DNA of 64,000 bases from Pseudomonas viridiflava (GCF_900580865.1 NZ_UTBZ01000060.1:62001-126000), one strand, 5' to 3'. Positions 28,047-38,994 are shown, counted from the stretch's first letter. Numbers and translations are program-made. Notes: a model not told the origin generated them from the sequence alone.

Positions 28047-28447
28047 GGAGCACTCCTGAATTCGGGCGCAGGTGCCGGACGAGTGTTGATGGTGATGACC
28101 CCGAGCATGACCAGCGCCACGCCCAGCGATTTGGTGAAACTGAAGGATTCGTTGAACAGCGGCAGGCTGGCCGCCAGCAGGTACACCAGCGCATAGCTGA
28201 TGCTCAGCAGAGAATAGGCGCGGCCCAGCGGCAGATCGCGCAATGCGAGCAGCCAGCACAGCATCGATAAGGCATAGGCAAAAATCGCAGCGATAACCAC
28301 AGCAAGGGCAGGCAGGTCGAGGCTGTCGAATGTCAGCCATTGTTCGGGTACCGGCAGGCGCGTCATGCTCCAGCGCATCGCCAGTTGAGCGACGCTGACC
28401 AGCAAAACGCTGCCGAGCGCGAAGGTGATGCCACGACGTTGATTCAT
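28043..28447 (-). CDS. arnF: L-Ara4N-phosphoundecaprenol flippase subunit ArnF
   Basis: 134 aa, an EamA/SMR-like small membrane protein with four hydrophobic segments ([16 protein letters not shown] at the start; [20 protein letters not shown] in the middle). With ArnE it is proposed to flip L-Ara4N-undecaprenyl phosphate to the periplasmic face. It overlaps arnE and ugd by 4 bp each. Confidence 0.9.
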   Translation of the reverse strand: MNQRRGITFALGSVLLVSVAQLAMRWSMTRLPVPEQWLTFDSLDLPALAVVIAAIFAYALSMLCWLLALRDLPLGRAYSLLSISYALVYLLAASLPLFNESFSFTKSLGVALVMLGVITINTRPAPAPEFRSAP

Positions 28448-28788
28448 GTCTGTTGCCCCAGCAACACCACGCCACCAATCACCAACGCCACGCCGAACCA
28501 GTGCTGACGGTCGATGGGTTCACGGAAGACGAAGCGCGCAATCAGCGTGATCAGGACAAAGTTGAGGCTGAGCATCGGATAAGCGATGCCGACTTCAATG
28601 CGCTGCAATACCAGCAGCCAGACCAACAGGCCCGAGCCGAGGGCGAGCAGGGCCAGCCACAACCACGGCGAGTGCAGTTTGGCGGTCAGCGAAGAATCGC
28701 CCCCGCGCCAACTCTCCACGGCGTACTTCTGCGCAATCTGCCCGAGACAAGTCAGCAGACACGCAGCCAACAGCAGCAACAGGCTCAT
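28444..28788 (-). CDS. arnE: L-Ara4N-phosphoundecaprenol flippase subunit ArnE
   Basis: 114 aa with four hydrophobic segments of the SMR type ([12 protein letters not shown] near the N-terminus, [18 protein letters not shown] later). It is a partner of ArnF in moving the lipid-linked sugar across the inner membrane. Its start overlaps the arnT stop by 4 bp. Confidence 0.9.
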   Translation of the reverse strand: MSLLLLLAACLLTCLGQIAQKYAVESWRGGDSSLTAKLHSPWLWLALLALGSGLLVWLLVLQRIEVGIAYPMLSLNFVLITLIARFVFREPIDRQHWFGVALVIGGVVLLGQQT

Positions 28789-30437
28789 GACGCCTCCTTG
28801 GGCAGGATCATGATCACCAGGTTGCCCTGCTCATAACGGACGCCGTCCTTTGGCAATCTGTCGATTTCGTCCAGTTCGTCCTGCCCCTTGACGCGCATCA
28901 CCACGCCGACTGAACCGCTGCGGCGCGCCTCGCGCATCCACTGTTGTACGTGTTCGGGATCGACCCGCTGTTGAATGCCGTCAGGATAAGCAAGGCCATA
29001 TTTCAATTCGCCTATCGTGTTGTACAACGCGACTTGCGGGGTTTTCAGGCGCCAGGCCAGTGCTGAGGCCGCGCCGAGATCGTTGCTCAGCAGGTGGGTG
29101 GTCTGCGCCAGTTCGGTGACGTGATGCCTGATGAATTGATCGGGCATCTTGTTGGCGACCACCGATTTGGGCAGTGCCGCCGGGAGCACCGCGATCAGCA
29201 ACAGGCTGCCGAATGCCGGTGCTGCCCAGCATTGCAGCGGCAGCATGGCTTGCAGCAGGTTGGCGATGATCCAGCCGATCAACGCGATGAACACCAGCAC
29301 CATGCTGTGCAGTTCATGGTCGTAGACCGGTTTGTTCAGTTGCAGATAAACCAGCGCAATCAACGTGACGACGCCCAGTAACAGATTGAGCAGGCCATTG
29401 ATGCTCAGCGCGCGACCTTGCTCAAGACGCAAGCGGTCGGCCAGCGCATTGCCCAGCAACAACGCCATCGGCAGCAGGCATGGCAGGATGTAGGTCGGCA
29501 ATTTGCCGTTGCTCAGGCTGAAGAACAGCAACGGCAGCAGCAGCCACAGCAACAGAAAAACCACTTTCGGCTGCGCGCGGGTTTGCCAGGCTTGCTTGAA
29601 GGCCGTCGGCAGCAATCCCACCCACGGCAGACTGAACGCGACCAGCAGCGGCAAGTAAAACCACCACGGCGCATCATGCTGCGCATCGTCACCGGCAAAA
29701 CGGCGAATGTGCTCGTGCCAGAAAAAGAATCGCCAGTAGTCCGGCTCTTGCGCATGCACCGAGAGCACCCACGGCAGGCTGATGATGATCGCGATAGCAA
29801 TCGCCACCGGCCCGAACATCAGCAGTTCACGCCAGCGCTTTTGCCAGAGCATCCACGGCAGGGCGATCAACACCGGCAGCAGCCAGGCGAGAAAGCCTTT
29901 GGTCATGAAGCCCATGCCGCACGCCAGCCCCAGCACCGCCCAGGCGATCATGCGTTTGCCGCTGGTTGGGCTGTCGACGGCAAACCACAGCGCGACCAGA
30001 CTCAGATTGACCCAGAAAGTGAATTGCGGATCGAGGTTGGCGTACCCGGCCTGACCGGCGACCACGGTGAAACTCATGTAGAGCAGGGCACAGACGAAGC
30101 TTTTACGCGGATCGTTCCACAAGCGCCGGGCGATCAGGTAACACAGCAACACACTCAAGCCACTGCTGAGTGCCGAGGCAAAGCGCACACCGAACAGGTT
30201 CTGCCCGAACACCTCCTGGCCCAGCGCGATCATCCAGTAACCGGCAATCGGCTTCTCGAAGTAGCGCAGACTCATGAAGTGCGGCGCCACCCAGTTGCCG
30301 CTCAGCAGCATGTCCTGGCTGATCTGCGCGTAACGGGTTTCGTCGGGAATCCACAAACCGTGCGTGCCCAGCGGCAGCAGATAGGCCAGCAGACAAATGC
30401 CCAGCAACAGCAGTGGCAGCGTCCAGCGTTTGATCAT
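28785..30437 (-). CDS. arnT: Undecaprenyl phosphate-L-Ara4N transferase ArnT
   Basis: 550 aa with about a dozen membrane segments and the GT83/PMT-like first periplasmic loop [16 protein letters not shown] (the aspartate-glutamate pair is required in this family), then FEKPIAGYW. It transfers L-Ara4N to lipid A phosphates on the periplasmic side, the last step to polymyxin resistance. It overlaps arnD and arnE by 4 bp. Confidence 0.95.
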   Translation of the reverse strand: MIKRWTLPLLLLGICLLAYLLPLGTHGLWIPDETRYAQISQDMLLSGNWVAPHFMSLRYFEKPIAGYWMIALGQEVFGQNLFGVRFASALSSGLSVLLCYLIARRLWNDPRKSFVCALLYMSFTVVAGQAGYANLDPQFTFWVNLSLVALWFAVDSPTSGKRMIAWAVLGLACGMGFMTKGFLAWLLPVLIALPWMLWQKRWRELLMFGPVAIAIAIIISLPWVLSVHAQEPDYWRFFFWHEHIRRFAGDDAQHDAPWWFYLPLLVAFSLPWVGLLPTAFKQAWQTRAQPKVVFLLLWLLLPLLFFSLSNGKLPTYILPCLLPMALLLGNALADRLRLEQGRALSINGLLNLLLGVVTLIALVYLQLNKPVYDHELHSMVLVFIALIGWIIANLLQAMLPLQCWAAPAFGSLLLIAVLPAALPKSVVANKMPDQFIRHHVTELAQTTHLLSNDLGAASALAWRLKTPQVALYNTIGELKYGLAYPDGIQQRVDPEHVQQWMREARRSGSVGVVMRVKGQDELDEIDRLPKDGVRYEQGNLVIMILPKEAS

Positions 30438-31321
30438 GCGCCTTGCACTCCCAGCCAGCCTTCACGGCCGTCGAGGGCACCGCGTTGCACACGACCCACG
30501 GGCAAGGTTTTGAAGAAAGCGGGCAACAAGTCACCCAACGCTTTGAAATGAATGTTGCGCTGGCGCGCATCGGCGAGCAGTTGGCGAAAGTCCCCGGCCA
30601 TGAGAATCCCTTCCACTTCGGCATGAATGGTGTAGACGTTGAGTTGCTGCGGGCGGAAGTGATCGAGGAGGAACGCGTTGTAGTCCCGCGCCGCGACGAT
30701 GGGGCCGACGACTTCGTCGAAGGTCGGCAGGTCCACCGGAATCTGCGGGGTGCCCGGCGTACCGTCGGCCAGCAGCGGACGAAACAGCCGCGTACCTCGG
30801 CAATCGCTGTTGTAGCGAAAGCCGAAGGCTTGCTTGGCCTCGATCACGCGCTCGTCGGCACGCCAACCGGCGGCGGCCGAGCAGTCGACTTTCTCGCCGA
30901 GAATGTCGCTCAAGGTGTCGACGCCCTGACGAATCTGCTCGATCAGTTGTGCGCTGCTCCAGCGTCCGGCATTGGTCTGCCAGCCGTGGTGATCCCACGC
31001 ATGCAGGCCTACTTCATGACCGGCATCGCGGGCCTGACGCATCAGGTGCCCGAGTTCGCGGCCAATCGGTTTGCCCGGCCACGCGGTGCCGGCCAGCAGA
31101 ATGTCCCAGCCGTACAGGCCGACGGCGTTGGAGCGGAGCATTTTCCAGAGAAACTGCGGGCGGATCAGGCGCCACAGATGCCGGCCCATGTTGTCGGGGC
31201 CGACACTGAAGAAAAACGTCGCCTTGATCTGCGCCTCGTCGAGCATTTCCAGCAAGCGCGGCACACCTTCACGGGTGCCGCGAAATGTGTCGACGTCGAT
31301 GCGTAGACCGGCCTGCATCAA
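30434..31321 (-). CDS. arnD: 4-deoxy-4-formamido-L-Ara-phosphoundecaprenol deformylase ArnD
   Basis: 295 aa, a NodB-type polysaccharide deacetylase fold. The metal aspartate is in [18 protein letters not shown] at the N-terminus, the histidine motif in [13 protein letters not shown], and a late catalytic segment in [10 protein letters not shown]. It removes the formyl group from the lipid-linked sugar at the membrane. It overlaps arnA and arnT by 4 bp. Confidence 0.94.
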   Translation of the reverse strand: MMQAGLRIDVDTFRGTREGVPRLLEMLDEAQIKATFFFSVGPDNMGRHLWRLIRPQFLWKMLRSNAVGLYGWDILLAGTAWPGKPIGRELGHLMRQARDAGHEVGLHAWDHHGWQTNAGRWSSAQLIEQIRQGVDTLSDILGEKVDCSAAAGWRADERVIEAKQAFGFRYNSDCRGTRLFRPLLADGTPGTPQIPVDLPTFDEVVGPIVAARDYNAFLLDHFRPQQLNVYTIHAEVEGILMAGDFRQLLADARQRNIHFKALGDLLPAFFKTLPVGRVQRGALDGREGWLGVQGA

Positions 31322-33309
31322 TGCTTGTCCGCTTGTTCGAGCATGGCTTCACGCAAGAAGAAGTCGAGCGTGTTGCCAATGGTCTCGCGCATTTCCACGG
31401 TCGGCGTCCAGTCGAGCAGACGCTTGGCGTTGGCGATGCTTGGCTTGCGATGCTCCACATCCTGATAACCGGCACCGTAGAACGCCTTGCTCTCGACGTC
31501 GCGGAAACCGGCGAACGGCGGGAAGTTGTTGCGCAACGGATGCGCTTCGAACTGACGCAGCAACTCTTCGCCCAACTGACGGATGCTGGCTTCGTTGTCC
31601 GGGTTACCGATATTGATGATCTGGCCGTTGCAGACGTCGTTGTCGTTATCGATGATCCGCGCCAGTGCCTCGACGCCATCGGCGATGTCAGTGAAGCAGC
31701 GTTTCTGCTCGCCACCGTCGAACAGGCGAATCGGCGTGCCTTCGACCAGGTTGAGGATCAGTTGCGTGATGGCGCGCGAACTGCCGATGCGTGCCGAGTC
31801 CAGGCGATCAAGGCGCGGCCCCATCCAGTTGAAAGGGCGGAACAGGGTGAAATTCAGACCCTTGGCGCCGTACGCCCAGATCACCCGGTCCAGCAGTTGC
31901 TTGGACACCGAGTAGATCCAGCGCTGCTTGTTGATCGGGCCGACCACCAGGTTGGAAGTGTCTTCGTCGAAGTGCTTGTCCTGGCACATGCCATAGACTT
32001 CCGAGGTCGACGGGAAGATCACGCGCTTGTTGTACTTGACGCAGTAGCGCACCAGTTTCAGGTTTTCTTCGAAGTCGAGTTCGAACACACGCAGCGGGTT
32101 GCGGGTGTATTCGATCGGCGTGGCGATGGCCACCAGCGGCAGGACCACGTCGCATTTCTTGATGTGGTACTCGATCCACTCTGAGTGAATGCTGATATCA
32201 CCTTCGACGTAGTGGAAGTGCGGATGGCTGCGCAGACGCTCGATGGCGTCGGAACCGATGTCCAGACCATAGACTTCGTAGCGGTCATTACGCAGCAGGC
32301 GTTCGGACAAGTGATTACCGATGAAACCGTTGACGCCAAGGATCAGCACGCGGGTGCGACGCGGCGCACGGCCGGATTCAGCGCCGCGCAGCAGCGAGCC
32401 GTCGACCAGCCCCAGTTCACTGGCCAGCTGCGGGCCGCTGAGGAACAGACCGTTGTCGTTGCGTTGACCGGAGAGGATCACCAGCGAGTCTTCACCGCAG
32501 GCAATGCGCAGCGGGTCGACGCTGATCACCCGACCCGGTGCCTGACCGTCGTTGCCTTTGACGACTTCGGCGCTCCAGACGATGAGTTTGTGCTCGCCGA
32601 CGGCGCAGAAAGCGCCCGGGTACGGCTGGGTTACGGCGCGCACCAGATTGAACAACTGCTCGGCGGGTTTTGACCAAAGCAATTTGCCGTCCGCTGGAGT
32701 ACGACGACCGAATACGCTGGCTTTCGATTCGTCCTGCGCGGTTTCGCTGGTCTTGCCTTGCAGCATGGCCGGCAAGGTGTCGCGCAGCAGGTCAACGGCT
32801 GCCACGCGCAATTTGCCGTGCAGACTCAACGCGGTGTCGCTGCGCTCTATGGCCACGCGCTGCTGGGCAACGATGGCGCCGGCATCGGCACGCTTGACCA
32901 TGCGGTGCAGGGTGACGCCGGTTTCAGTCTCACCGTTGACCAGCACCCAATTCGCCGGCGCGCGGCCACGGTAGCTTGGCAACAGCGAACCGTGCAGATT
33001 GAACGCGCCTTTTTTCGCGGTGGCCAGCAACGATTCGCTCAGCAGGTGGCGGTAGTAGAACGAGAACAGGTAGTCCGGATTCAGTTTGGCAATCCGCTCG
33101 ATCCACAGTGGGTGGTTAACGTCTTCCGGGGCGTGCACCGGGATGCCTTTGTTGGCGCACAGTTGTGCGACCGAGGCGTAGAAGGCGTTCTCTTTCGGAT
33201 CATCGGCGTGAGTGAATACCGCCGCAATCTCATAGCCGCTGTCGAGCAGAGTTTGAATGCCGGCGCAGCCGATATCGTGATAAGCGAAGACAACCGTTTT
33301 TGCGCTCAT
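31318..33309 (-). CDS. arnA: Bifunctional UDP-glucuronate decarboxylase / UDP-L-Ara4N formyltransferase ArnA
   Basis: 663 aa, two domains. Residues 1-~300 are a formyltransferase with [15 protein letters not shown] carrying the catalytic histidine and the downstream aspartate region. Residues ~315-663 are an SDR decarboxylase with the Rossmann motif [19 protein letters not shown] and [11 protein letters not shown]. ArnA makes the 4-keto pentose from UDP-glucuronate and N-formylates UDP-L-Ara4N. It overlaps arnC and arnD by 4 bp. Confidence 0.95.
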   Translation of the reverse strand: MSAKTVVFAYHDIGCAGIQTLLDSGYEIAAVFTHADDPKENAFYASVAQLCANKGIPVHAPEDVNHPLWIERIAKLNPDYLFSFYYRHLLSESLLATAKKGAFNLHGSLLPSYRGRAPANWVLVNGETETGVTLHRMVKRADAGAIVAQQRVAIERSDTALSLHGKLRVAAVDLLRDTLPAMLQGKTSETAQDESKASVFGRRTPADGKLLWSKPAEQLFNLVRAVTQPYPGAFCAVGEHKLIVWSAEVVKGNDGQAPGRVISVDPLRIACGEDSLVILSGQRNDNGLFLSGPQLASELGLVDGSLLRGAESGRAPRRTRVLILGVNGFIGNHLSERLLRNDRYEVYGLDIGSDAIERLRSHPHFHYVEGDISIHSEWIEYHIKKCDVVLPLVAIATPIEYTRNPLRVFELDFEENLKLVRYCVKYNKRVIFPSTSEVYGMCQDKHFDEDTSNLVVGPINKQRWIYSVSKQLLDRVIWAYGAKGLNFTLFRPFNWMGPRLDRLDSARIGSSRAITQLILNLVEGTPIRLFDGGEQKRCFTDIADGVEALARIIDNDNDVCNGQIINIGNPDNEASIRQLGEELLRQFEAHPLRNNFPPFAGFRDVESKAFYGAGYQDVEHRKPSIANAKRLLDWTPTVEMRETIGNTLDFFLREAMLEQADKH

Positions 33310-34322
33310 GAGAGAACCTGATCATTGGAGGAGGAGAGACCGTCGACGGTGATGGCGCGCGGCGGCATGGAGGGTTGGCCGCGCAAGACTTTTTCCACGA
33401 AGAAACGCGGGCGGGCGCGCACGTCGCTGTACATGCGCCCGAGGTATTCGCCGAGCAGGCCCATGCCGATGAACTGGCCACCGGTGAACACGAACAGCAC
33501 CGCGAACAGCACGAACATGCCGTCACCGGCCCAGCCGGCACCGAACACCAGACGCAACACGATCAGTGCGGCGGCAAACAGCACGCCGAGGCCGGCCATG
33601 GCGAAGCCGACAATGCTTAGCAGGCGCAACGGCGTGGTGGTCATGCAGGTGATCAGGTCGAACATCAGGTTGATCAAACGCATCGGGCTGTACTTCGAAT
33701 CGCCGTGCTCACGCTCGGCGTGGGCGACGACAATCTCGGTGGTGTGACGGGCGAAGCTGTTGGCCAGAATTGGAATGAACGTGCTGCGTTCACGGCAGGC
33801 GAGCATCGCGTCGATGATCGTCCGCCGGTAGGCGCGGAGCATGCAGCCGTAGTCGCTCATGGCGACGCCGGTGGAGCGTTGCACGGCGAGGTTGATCAGC
33901 TTCGACGGATAGCGGCGCAGCGCCGAATCCTGACGGTTGCCGCGTACGGTGCCGACGACGTCGTAACCCTCTTCGGCTTCAGCCACCAGTCGGGGGATTT
34001 CTTCCGGCGGGTTCTGCAGATCGGCGTCGAGGGTGATCACCACATCACCTTTGCACTGTTCGAAACCGGCCATGATCGCCGCGTGCTGGCCGTAGTTGCG
34101 GTTGAGGATGACCGCCACAAACGGGCTGTCTTCACGTGTCGCGGCTTCTTCCAGAAGGTAGGCCGACTCATCACGGCTGCCGTCGTCGACGAGGACGATT
34201 TCATAGTCGTGACGCAGCATCCGGCAGGCCGCTTCAGTGCGGCGCAGCAGTTCTGGCAGGCTGTCCTGTTCGTTGTAGACCGGGATGACGATCGACACAC
34301 AGCGGATCGGATAGGGTTTCAC
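33306..34322 (-). CDS. arnC: Undecaprenyl-phosphate 4-deoxy-4-formamido-L-Ara transferase ArnC
   Basis: 338 aa, a GT2 glycosyltransferase ([39 protein letters not shown] with the DxD-like metal site) with two C-terminal membrane helices. It loads the formylated sugar onto undecaprenyl phosphate on the cytoplasmic face. It overlaps arnB and arnA by 4 bp. Confidence 0.95.
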   Translation of the reverse strand: MKPYPIRCVSIVIPVYNEQDSLPELLRRTEAACRMLRHDYEIVLVDDGSRDESAYLLEEAATREDSPFVAVILNRNYGQHAAIMAGFEQCKGDVVITLDADLQNPPEEIPRLVAEAEEGYDVVGTVRGNRQDSALRRYPSKLINLAVQRSTGVAMSDYGCMLRAYRRTIIDAMLACRERSTFIPILANSFARHTTEIVVAHAEREHGDSKYSPMRLINLMFDLITCMTTTPLRLLSIVGFAMAGLGVLFAAALIVLRLVFGAGWAGDGMFVLFAVLFVFTGGQFIGMGLLGEYLGRMYSDVRARPRFFVEKVLRGQPSMPPRAITVDGLSSSNDQVLS

Positions 34323-35467
34323 GGGCGTTTATCCATTAGGGAGGCGATGGCGCCGACCACGCGATCAAGGTCTTGATCGCTCATGTCGGGAAACAACGGA
34401 ATCGAGCACAGCCGCGCCGAGTTCCACTCGGTGTCGGGCAGGTAGAGGTCGGGATCACGCTGGCGGTACCAGGTGTGCAAGTGGGTGGCAATGAAATGAA
34501 TGCCGGTGCCGATGCCCTGATCCTGCAAACCTTTCATAAAGGCTTCGCGATCGATGCCGCAGCGTTCGCGGTCGATGCGCAGGATGAACAGGTGCCAGGC
34601 GTGGGTTTGTGCGTAAGTCGGCACGGCCAGCGGTTGCACCGGCAGGCCTTCGAGTTTTTGCCGGTAGGCGGCGGCCAGTTCCGTGCGGCGGGCGTTGATC
34701 GCGTCCAGACGCTCCAGTTGCACCAGCGCGATTGCGGCGTTGATGTCGGCGAGGTTGTATTTGAACCCCGGCTCCATCACCTGGGCCTGCGGCTTGCGGC
34801 CACCGGTCAGGCGATCGTAGGCGTCGACGCCCAGACCGTGGAACTTGAGCATGCGCACGCGGCTAGCCAGCGCTTCGTCGTCGGTGACGAACATCGCGCC
34901 TTCGGCACAGGTCATGTTCTTGATCGCGTGGAAGGAGAAAATCGCCGAGCCCTGCGCGCCAACGGGACGACCCTTGTAGCGGGTGCCGGCAGCGTGGGCG
35001 GCGTCTTCGATGACCGCAATGCCGTGCTTGTCGGCCAGCGCGTACAGCGGATCAAGATCAAACGCGGCGCCAGCGTAATGCACCGGGATAATCGCTTTGG
35101 TGCGCGGGGTGATCGCGGCTTCGATGCGCGCGGCGTCAGTCATCAAGGTGTCGCGGTCAACATCGACGAACACCGGTTTGGCACCGAGCAGCGCGATCAT
35201 GTTGGCGGTCGAGACCCAGGTCTGCGAGGGCGTAATCACTTCATCGCCCGGACCGATGCCCAAGGCCAGCAACGTGATGTGCATACCACCGGTTGCCGAG
35301 GAAAGTGCCACTGCATGCTTGCAGCCGACATAATCGGCAAACTGTTCTTCCAGTGCCTGGCTTTTAGGGCCGGTAGTAATCCAGCCCGAACGCAATACTT
35401 GTTCAATCGCGGCTATTTCTTCATCGCCGATACTCGGCCGGGAAAACGGCAGAAACGCTTGACTCAT
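34319..35467 (-). CDS. arnB: UDP-4-amino-4-deoxy-L-arabinose aminotransferase ArnB
   Basis: 382 aa from the ATG at 35467 (CGAGG 7-8 bases upstream); the frame is open 46 codons further but not family-like. It is a DegT/DnrJ/EryC1 PLP aminotransferase. [20 protein letters not shown] contains the PLP-contacting aspartate, and [16 protein letters not shown] carries the Schiff-base lysine. It converts the UDP-4-keto pentose to UDP-L-Ara4N with glutamate. It is the first gene of arnBCADTEF-ugd, in which every junction is a 4-bp ATGA overlap. Confidence 0.95.
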   Translation of the reverse strand: MSQAFLPFSRPSIGDEEIAAIEQVLRSGWITTGPKSQALEEQFADYVGCKHAVALSSATGGMHITLLALGIGPGDEVITPSQTWVSTANMIALLGAKPVFVDVDRDTLMTDAARIEAAITPRTKAIIPVHYAGAAFDLDPLYALADKHGIAVIEDAAHAAGTRYKGRPVGAQGSAIFSFHAIKNMTCAEGAMFVTDDEALASRVRMLKFHGLGVDAYDRLTGGRKPQAQVMEPGFKYNLADINAAIALVQLERLDAINARRTELAAAYRQKLEGLPVQPLAVPTYAQTHAWHLFILRIDRERCGIDREAFMKGLQDQGIGTGIHFIATHLHTWYRQRDPDLYLPDTEWNSARLCSIPLFPDMSDQDLDRVVGAIASLMDKRP

Positions 35468-35821
35468 AAGAACCTCGGGGCGACAGCCATCCTTCAGCCG
35501 ATTGTCTGAAAAACACGGAATTTCAAAGGGTTGAGTTACCGGTCGGGGAATACCTGATTGACTTTCCAGTCCGCGGCCGGCAGGGTTGCAGGCCTTTCGG
35601 GGCAACCTGTTGTAACTAAGGTTATGCGCGTTTTTGTCAAAGGAACATGAAAAAACGGTCGGCGATTCGTCTATCTGTAAGCCATACAGCCACCGTTCAG
35701 ACTTCTTCCGTTCATCGGCTGTTTTAGTGGAAAAGTCCTACGGAAGAGTCGCTCTTTATATAAGTTTATTTGCACTTTTAAGTTGTTTTGTTGAACTGTT
35801 TTCTATTCAAGGCCGTTTCGT
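35468..35821. other. AT-rich intergenic region between arnB and the recombinase gene
   Basis: About 350 bp that must hold the divergent arn and recombinase promoters. The part from about 35620 is clearly more AT-rich than its surroundings. I see no convincing PmrA or PhoP direct repeat. A 26-codon frame with a good ribosome binding site (AAAGGAAC before ATG at 35647) is listed separately. An inverted pair CTTCCGT/ACGGAAG (around 35705 and 35742) is also present. Confidence 0.5.
35647..35727 (+). CDS. Possible 26-aa leader peptide
   Basis: ATG at 35647 preceded by AAAGGAAC, encoding [20 protein letters not shown] and six more residues before TAG at 35725-35727. It is basic and rich in Ser/Thr. 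It lies upstream of the recombinase gene in an AT-rich stretch. It could be a leader or a chance frame; nothing beyond the ribosome binding site supports it. Confidence 0.2.
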   Translation: MKKRSAIRLSVSHTATVQTSSVHRLF

Positions 35822-36760
35822 TTGATTGACTTGTCGAGTACTGAATCCACCCCGTCCAACACTAATCCGCTGACGATTTATCTGGCGCGACTGGCGCCCT
35901 CCAGCCAACTGACCATGCGCTATGTCTTGCAGGATGCTGCGGACCGCCTCGGTTTCGAAGACGTGGATATCGAAGAAATCCCCTGGCACGGGCTGCAACC
36001 GGAAGACGTCGTGGCGCTGGTCGCAGCATTGCGCGCCGACGGTTATGCGCCGAATACCTCGTCGCTGTATGTGAATGCCGTGCGCGGGGTGATGAATGAA
36101 GCCTGGCGCATGAGCCTGATCAGTCAGGACCATCTGCTGAAAATGCGTTCGGTAAAGGGCATTGCCGGCACGCGGTTATCTCAGGGGCGCAACTTGAAGC
36201 GCACCTTGATCCACGAATTGATGGAAGTCTGCGCCGCCGATCCACGTCCTCAGGGGTTGCGCGACGCGGCAGTGATTGCGTTGTTGTACGGCACCGGCAT
36301 GCGTAAATCGGAGTCGGTGGATCTGGATTTGAATCAGGTCGACTTTACCGAGCGCAGCCTGACTGTCACCGGCAAGGGCAACAAGCAACTGATCAAGTAC
36401 GCGCCGGCGTGGGCGTTCGCCAAACTTGATGCGTGGCTGGAACTGCGCCGTTCAGAACTCAAGGAAGGCGAGAGTGACGATGCCTTTCTGTTCAACCGAA
36501 TCCGTCGCGGCAGCCATATCACCCGCGAGCGCATCACCAAACACGCGATTTACTACATCGCCCGTCAGCGGGGTACTCAGGTCGGGGTGAAGATCATGCC
36601 GCACGATTTCCGCCGTTCGTTTATCACGCGGGTGATCGAGGAGCATGATTTGTCGATTGCGCAGAAACTGGCGCACCACAGCAATATCCAGACCACCGCC
36701 AACTACGATGTGCGTGATGACAACGAGCGGCGGCGTGCGGTGGATCGTTTCGATCTGTAG
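35822..36760 (+). CDS. Orphan tyrosine recombinase/integrase
   Basis: 312 aa from a TTG start at 35822 (a TTG at 35831 is also possible; no good ATG near). A SAM-like core-binding N-domain (about 15-110) is followed by a complete catalytic domain: Arg161 in GTGMRKSE, Lys185 in TGKGNK, His261/Arg264 in HDFRR, His285 in LAHHS and nucleophile Tyr295 in ANYD. All residues for strand exchange are therefore intact. There is no excisionase, phage gene or tRNA nearby, so it looks like a stand-alone chromosomal recombinase rather than a remnant island. Confidence 0.85.
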   Translation: MIDLSSTESTPSNTNPLTIYLARLAPSSQLTMRYVLQDAADRLGFEDVDIEEIPWHGLQPEDVVALVAALRADGYAPNTSSLYVNAVRGVMNEAWRMSLISQDHLLKMRSVKGIAGTRLSQGRNLKRTLIHELMEVCAADPRPQGLRDAAVIALLYGTGMRKSESVDLDLNQVDFTERSLTVTGKGNKQLIKYAPAWAFAKLDAWLELRRSELKEGESDDAFLFNRIRRGSHITRERITKHAIYYIARQRGTQVGVKIMPHDFRRSFITRVIEEHDLSIAQKLAHHSNIQTTANYDVRDDNERRRAVDRFDL

Positions 36761-36766
36761 GCCCCG

Positions 36767-37321
36767 TCAGGACGGCGAAGGGCAGGTGCGCGCGTTGCCG
36801 GTTGCCGCCCGACTGATCTGCTCGGCCAGACGTTTGACGTTGTGCTGCTGAGCGCCCACCAGATCATCGATGGTCGGGCCGGACGGTGTTTGCAGGGTCG
36901 AACGGCAGATCAGCAAGCCATTGTCAGTGGCGCCGACGGGACGCAAGCGCCATTTTGCGTCGATCAGGCCGTACTGACCGGGGATCGAGTCGAAGCGTTG
37001 CACTTCGATGCGCACCGAAACGTTGCCTTGGCCACTGGTATTGCTCAATTGATCGGCCAACGCCCCGCGCAACTCATCCGCCAGTGTCGCCCCCCACCAA
37101 TCGGTTTCCAGAATCGCCAGGCCGCTGTTGCCCTGGCGGATAACGATTTGCGCCCGGTCGACTTGCGGCGGCACGCTCAGCGCTTCAATCGGAATCTGCG
37201 CGCCGGTTCGGGTGTTGACGATCTGCACCGGCGTCAGGGTGTGAAAGCTGATCGGGTCGCTGCGGCACGCGCCCAGCAGCATGAAGGCAGCGAGCACGGT
37301 GATCTTCAGCGGTAAAGCCAT
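36767..37321 (-). CDS. pqiC: PqiC-family outer membrane lipoprotein
   Basis: 184 aa from the ATG at 37321, with GGAGC 8 bases upstream; a TTG 21 bp earlier is in frame but less likely. The lipobox is MLLGAC (Cys near residue 19), followed by an ABC-type transport auxiliary lipoprotein domain (DUF330) with VPPQVDRAQIVIR and WWGATLADELRGAL. PqiC forms a ring at the outer membrane that accepts the PqiB tunnel. It lies directly after pqiB. Confidence 0.87.
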   Translation of the reverse strand: MALPLKITVLAAFMLLGACRSDPISFHTLTPVQIVNTRTGAQIPIEALSVPPQVDRAQIVIRQGNSGLAILETDWWGATLADELRGALADQLSNTSGQGNVSVRIEVQRFDSIPGQYGLIDAKWRLRPVGATDNGLLICRSTLQTPSGPTIDDLVGAQQHNVKRLAEQISRAATGNARTCPSPS

Positions 37322-37338
37322 TGGGTTAGCTCCTGTGC

Positions 37339-38994
37339 TCAATTGCGTGGCGGTCCTTTCAGATCCAGCGGCGCGGCGTTATCGGGGCGGCCGCGGATCA
37401 ACGACTCAGGATGCCGGCCAAGGTAATCCGACAGCTCCCGCAGCGAACGCGACATGCGCCCGAGTTCGTCGAGGGTTTCCGTGAGTTTTTCGCGCTGCGG
37501 CGAGTCTTCGGCCAGGGTTGAGCTGGCGGACTGCAAGGTCTTGCTGACGTCGGCGAGGGTGCTCTGCACACCCGGCAGCGTCTTGGCGTTGAACTGGGTC
37601 AGGCCTTTGCGCAGCTCGATCAGATTGCTGTCGAGGTTGCTGGCGATGCGATCGACCGGCAGCTTGTTGAGCTTGTCGACCACGGCTTCGAGTTTTTCCT
37701 GCAACTGTTCGAGACTGCCGGGCACGGTTGGAATCACCACCGGACGCGCCGTGGGGTCAAAGGCAACTTTTTCGGCTTTCGGGAAGAAGTCCAGGGCCAC
37801 GTACAGTTGACCCGTCAGCAGGTTGCCACTGCGGGCCTGGGCGCGCAGGCCATTGTCGATGAAGGTGCCCATCAGGCGAATGCCGGCAGCTTCGTCGTTG
37901 GGGTCGTGTTTGAACGCTGTGAGCATTTTTCCGTAAGCCATGCCCAAACGTTGCGGGTAAATGACGATGCCGACGTTAAGCGGGAAGCTGCGTTTTTTTG
38001 CGTCGAAATCCAGATTGATCGCCACTACCCGACCGATTTCCATGCCGAGGAATTCCACCGGTGCGCCGACCTTGAGGCCGCGCAGGGATTGGTCGAAACG
38101 CAGACTCAGGTACTGCGCCTTGCCATTGGGCGGGGCGAGGGCGGTGGTCTGGTCGGCGAACAGTTCGAAGTCTTTGTCATCGGCGGCGGCGACGTCGTTG
38201 GGGCTGTAATCCGGGGCACGGAAGGCGATACCGCCCACCAGCATGGAGGACAGGGATTCGGTTTTTACCTGAAAACCGTTGGCGCCAACGCTGACGTCAA
38301 TGCCACTGGCGTTCCAGAATCGGGTGTTTTCGGTGACGAACGCATCATTGGGCGCGTGAATGAACACTTCGATATTCACGCCTTTACCGTCAGGCGCCAG
38401 TTCGTAGGTGACGACCTGGCCGACAGGGATCTTGCGGTAATACACCGGCGAACCGATGTCCAGCGAACCGAGATCCTGGGTGTGTAGCATGAAACGCTTG
38501 CCCGGTTCGCCGTAGGTGATCGGTGGCGGATTTTCCAGACCTTTGAAGTTTTTCGCGCGGGAATTGGACTGGCCGATGTCGGCACCGATGTAGTCGCCGG
38601 AGAGCAGAGTGTCGATACCCGACACGCCTCCGGCACCGATTCGCGGGCGTACCACCCAGAACTGCGAGTCTTCACGGGTGAAGGTTTCGGCCTGTTTGGC
38701 CAGTTTGATCGTGGCGTTGACGCTTTTCTGGTCGTCGCTCAATTCGACATCGGTGACCTGGCCAATGACCACGTTGCGGTATTTGACTTCGGTTTTATTG
38801 GCCGTCAGACCGCTGCCGGTCTTGAAGGTGACCACGATGGCCGGCCCTTCCTGCAGGATGTTGTGCACCACCAGCGAAATACCCACCAGCACCGCTACGA
38901 TCGGCACGATCCAGACGAGGGAGATGCCGAACCGGCGGGTTTTGACGGGGGCTTGGCCTGGCGCTCGCGGCTCGTCGGTGGTTGACGACTTCAT
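37339..38994 (-). CDS. pqiB: Intermembrane lipid transport protein PqiB (MCE family)
   Basis: 551 aa: one N-terminal membrane helix (about residues 23-45), then three MCE/MlaD domains. Repeated cues are FKTGSGLTANKTEVKYRNV, the second domain near DIGSPVYYRKIPVGQV, and the third near GLKVGAPVEFLGMEIGRV. A long C-terminal coiled coil follows. PqiB builds a hollow needle spanning the periplasm for lipid movement between membranes. It is followed by pqiC. No pqiA gene adjoins; upstream is a palindromic repeat and an unrelated gene. Confidence 0.92.
   Translation of the reverse strand: MKSSTTDEPRAPGQAPVKTRRFGISLVWIVPIVAVLVGISLVVHNILQEGPAIVVTFKTGSGLTANKTEVKYRNVVIGQVTDVELSDDQKSVNATIKLAKQAETFTREDSQFWVVRPRIGAGGVSGIDTLLSGDYIGADIGQSNSRAKNFKGLENPPPITYGEPGKRFMLHTQDLGSLDIGSPVYYRKIPVGQVVTYELAPDGKGVNIEVFIHAPNDAFVTENTRFWNASGIDVSVGANGFQVKTESLSSMLVGGIAFRAPDYSPNDVAAADDKDFELFADQTTALAPPNGKAQYLSLRFDQSLRGLKVGAPVEFLGMEIGRVVAINLDFDAKKRSFPLNVGIVIYPQRLGMAYGKMLTAFKHDPNDEAAGIRLMGTFIDNGLRAQARSGNLLTGQLYVALDFFPKAEKVAFDPTARPVVIPTVPGSLEQLQEKLEAVVDKLNKLPVDRIASNLDSNLIELRKGLTQFNAKTLPGVQSTLADVSKTLQSASSTLAEDSPQREKLTETLDELGRMSRSLRELSDYLGRHPESLIRGRPDNAAPLDLKGPPRN

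Noticed and set aside
35468..35640. PmrA or PhoP box before arnB
   Set aside because: I looked for CTTAA-type or GTTTA-type direct repeats with proper spacing and found none convincing, so arn regulation is left unassigned.
35634..35825. 63-codon plus-strand frame with a hydrophobic C-terminal half before the recombinase gene
   Set aside because: It has a TTG start with no ribosome site, sits in AT-rich intergenic DNA and shows no family resemblance.
36761..36766. Attachment site or tRNA beside the recombinase gene
   Set aside because: No tRNA-like fold or direct repeat flanking the gene was found; the next gene begins 6 bp away.
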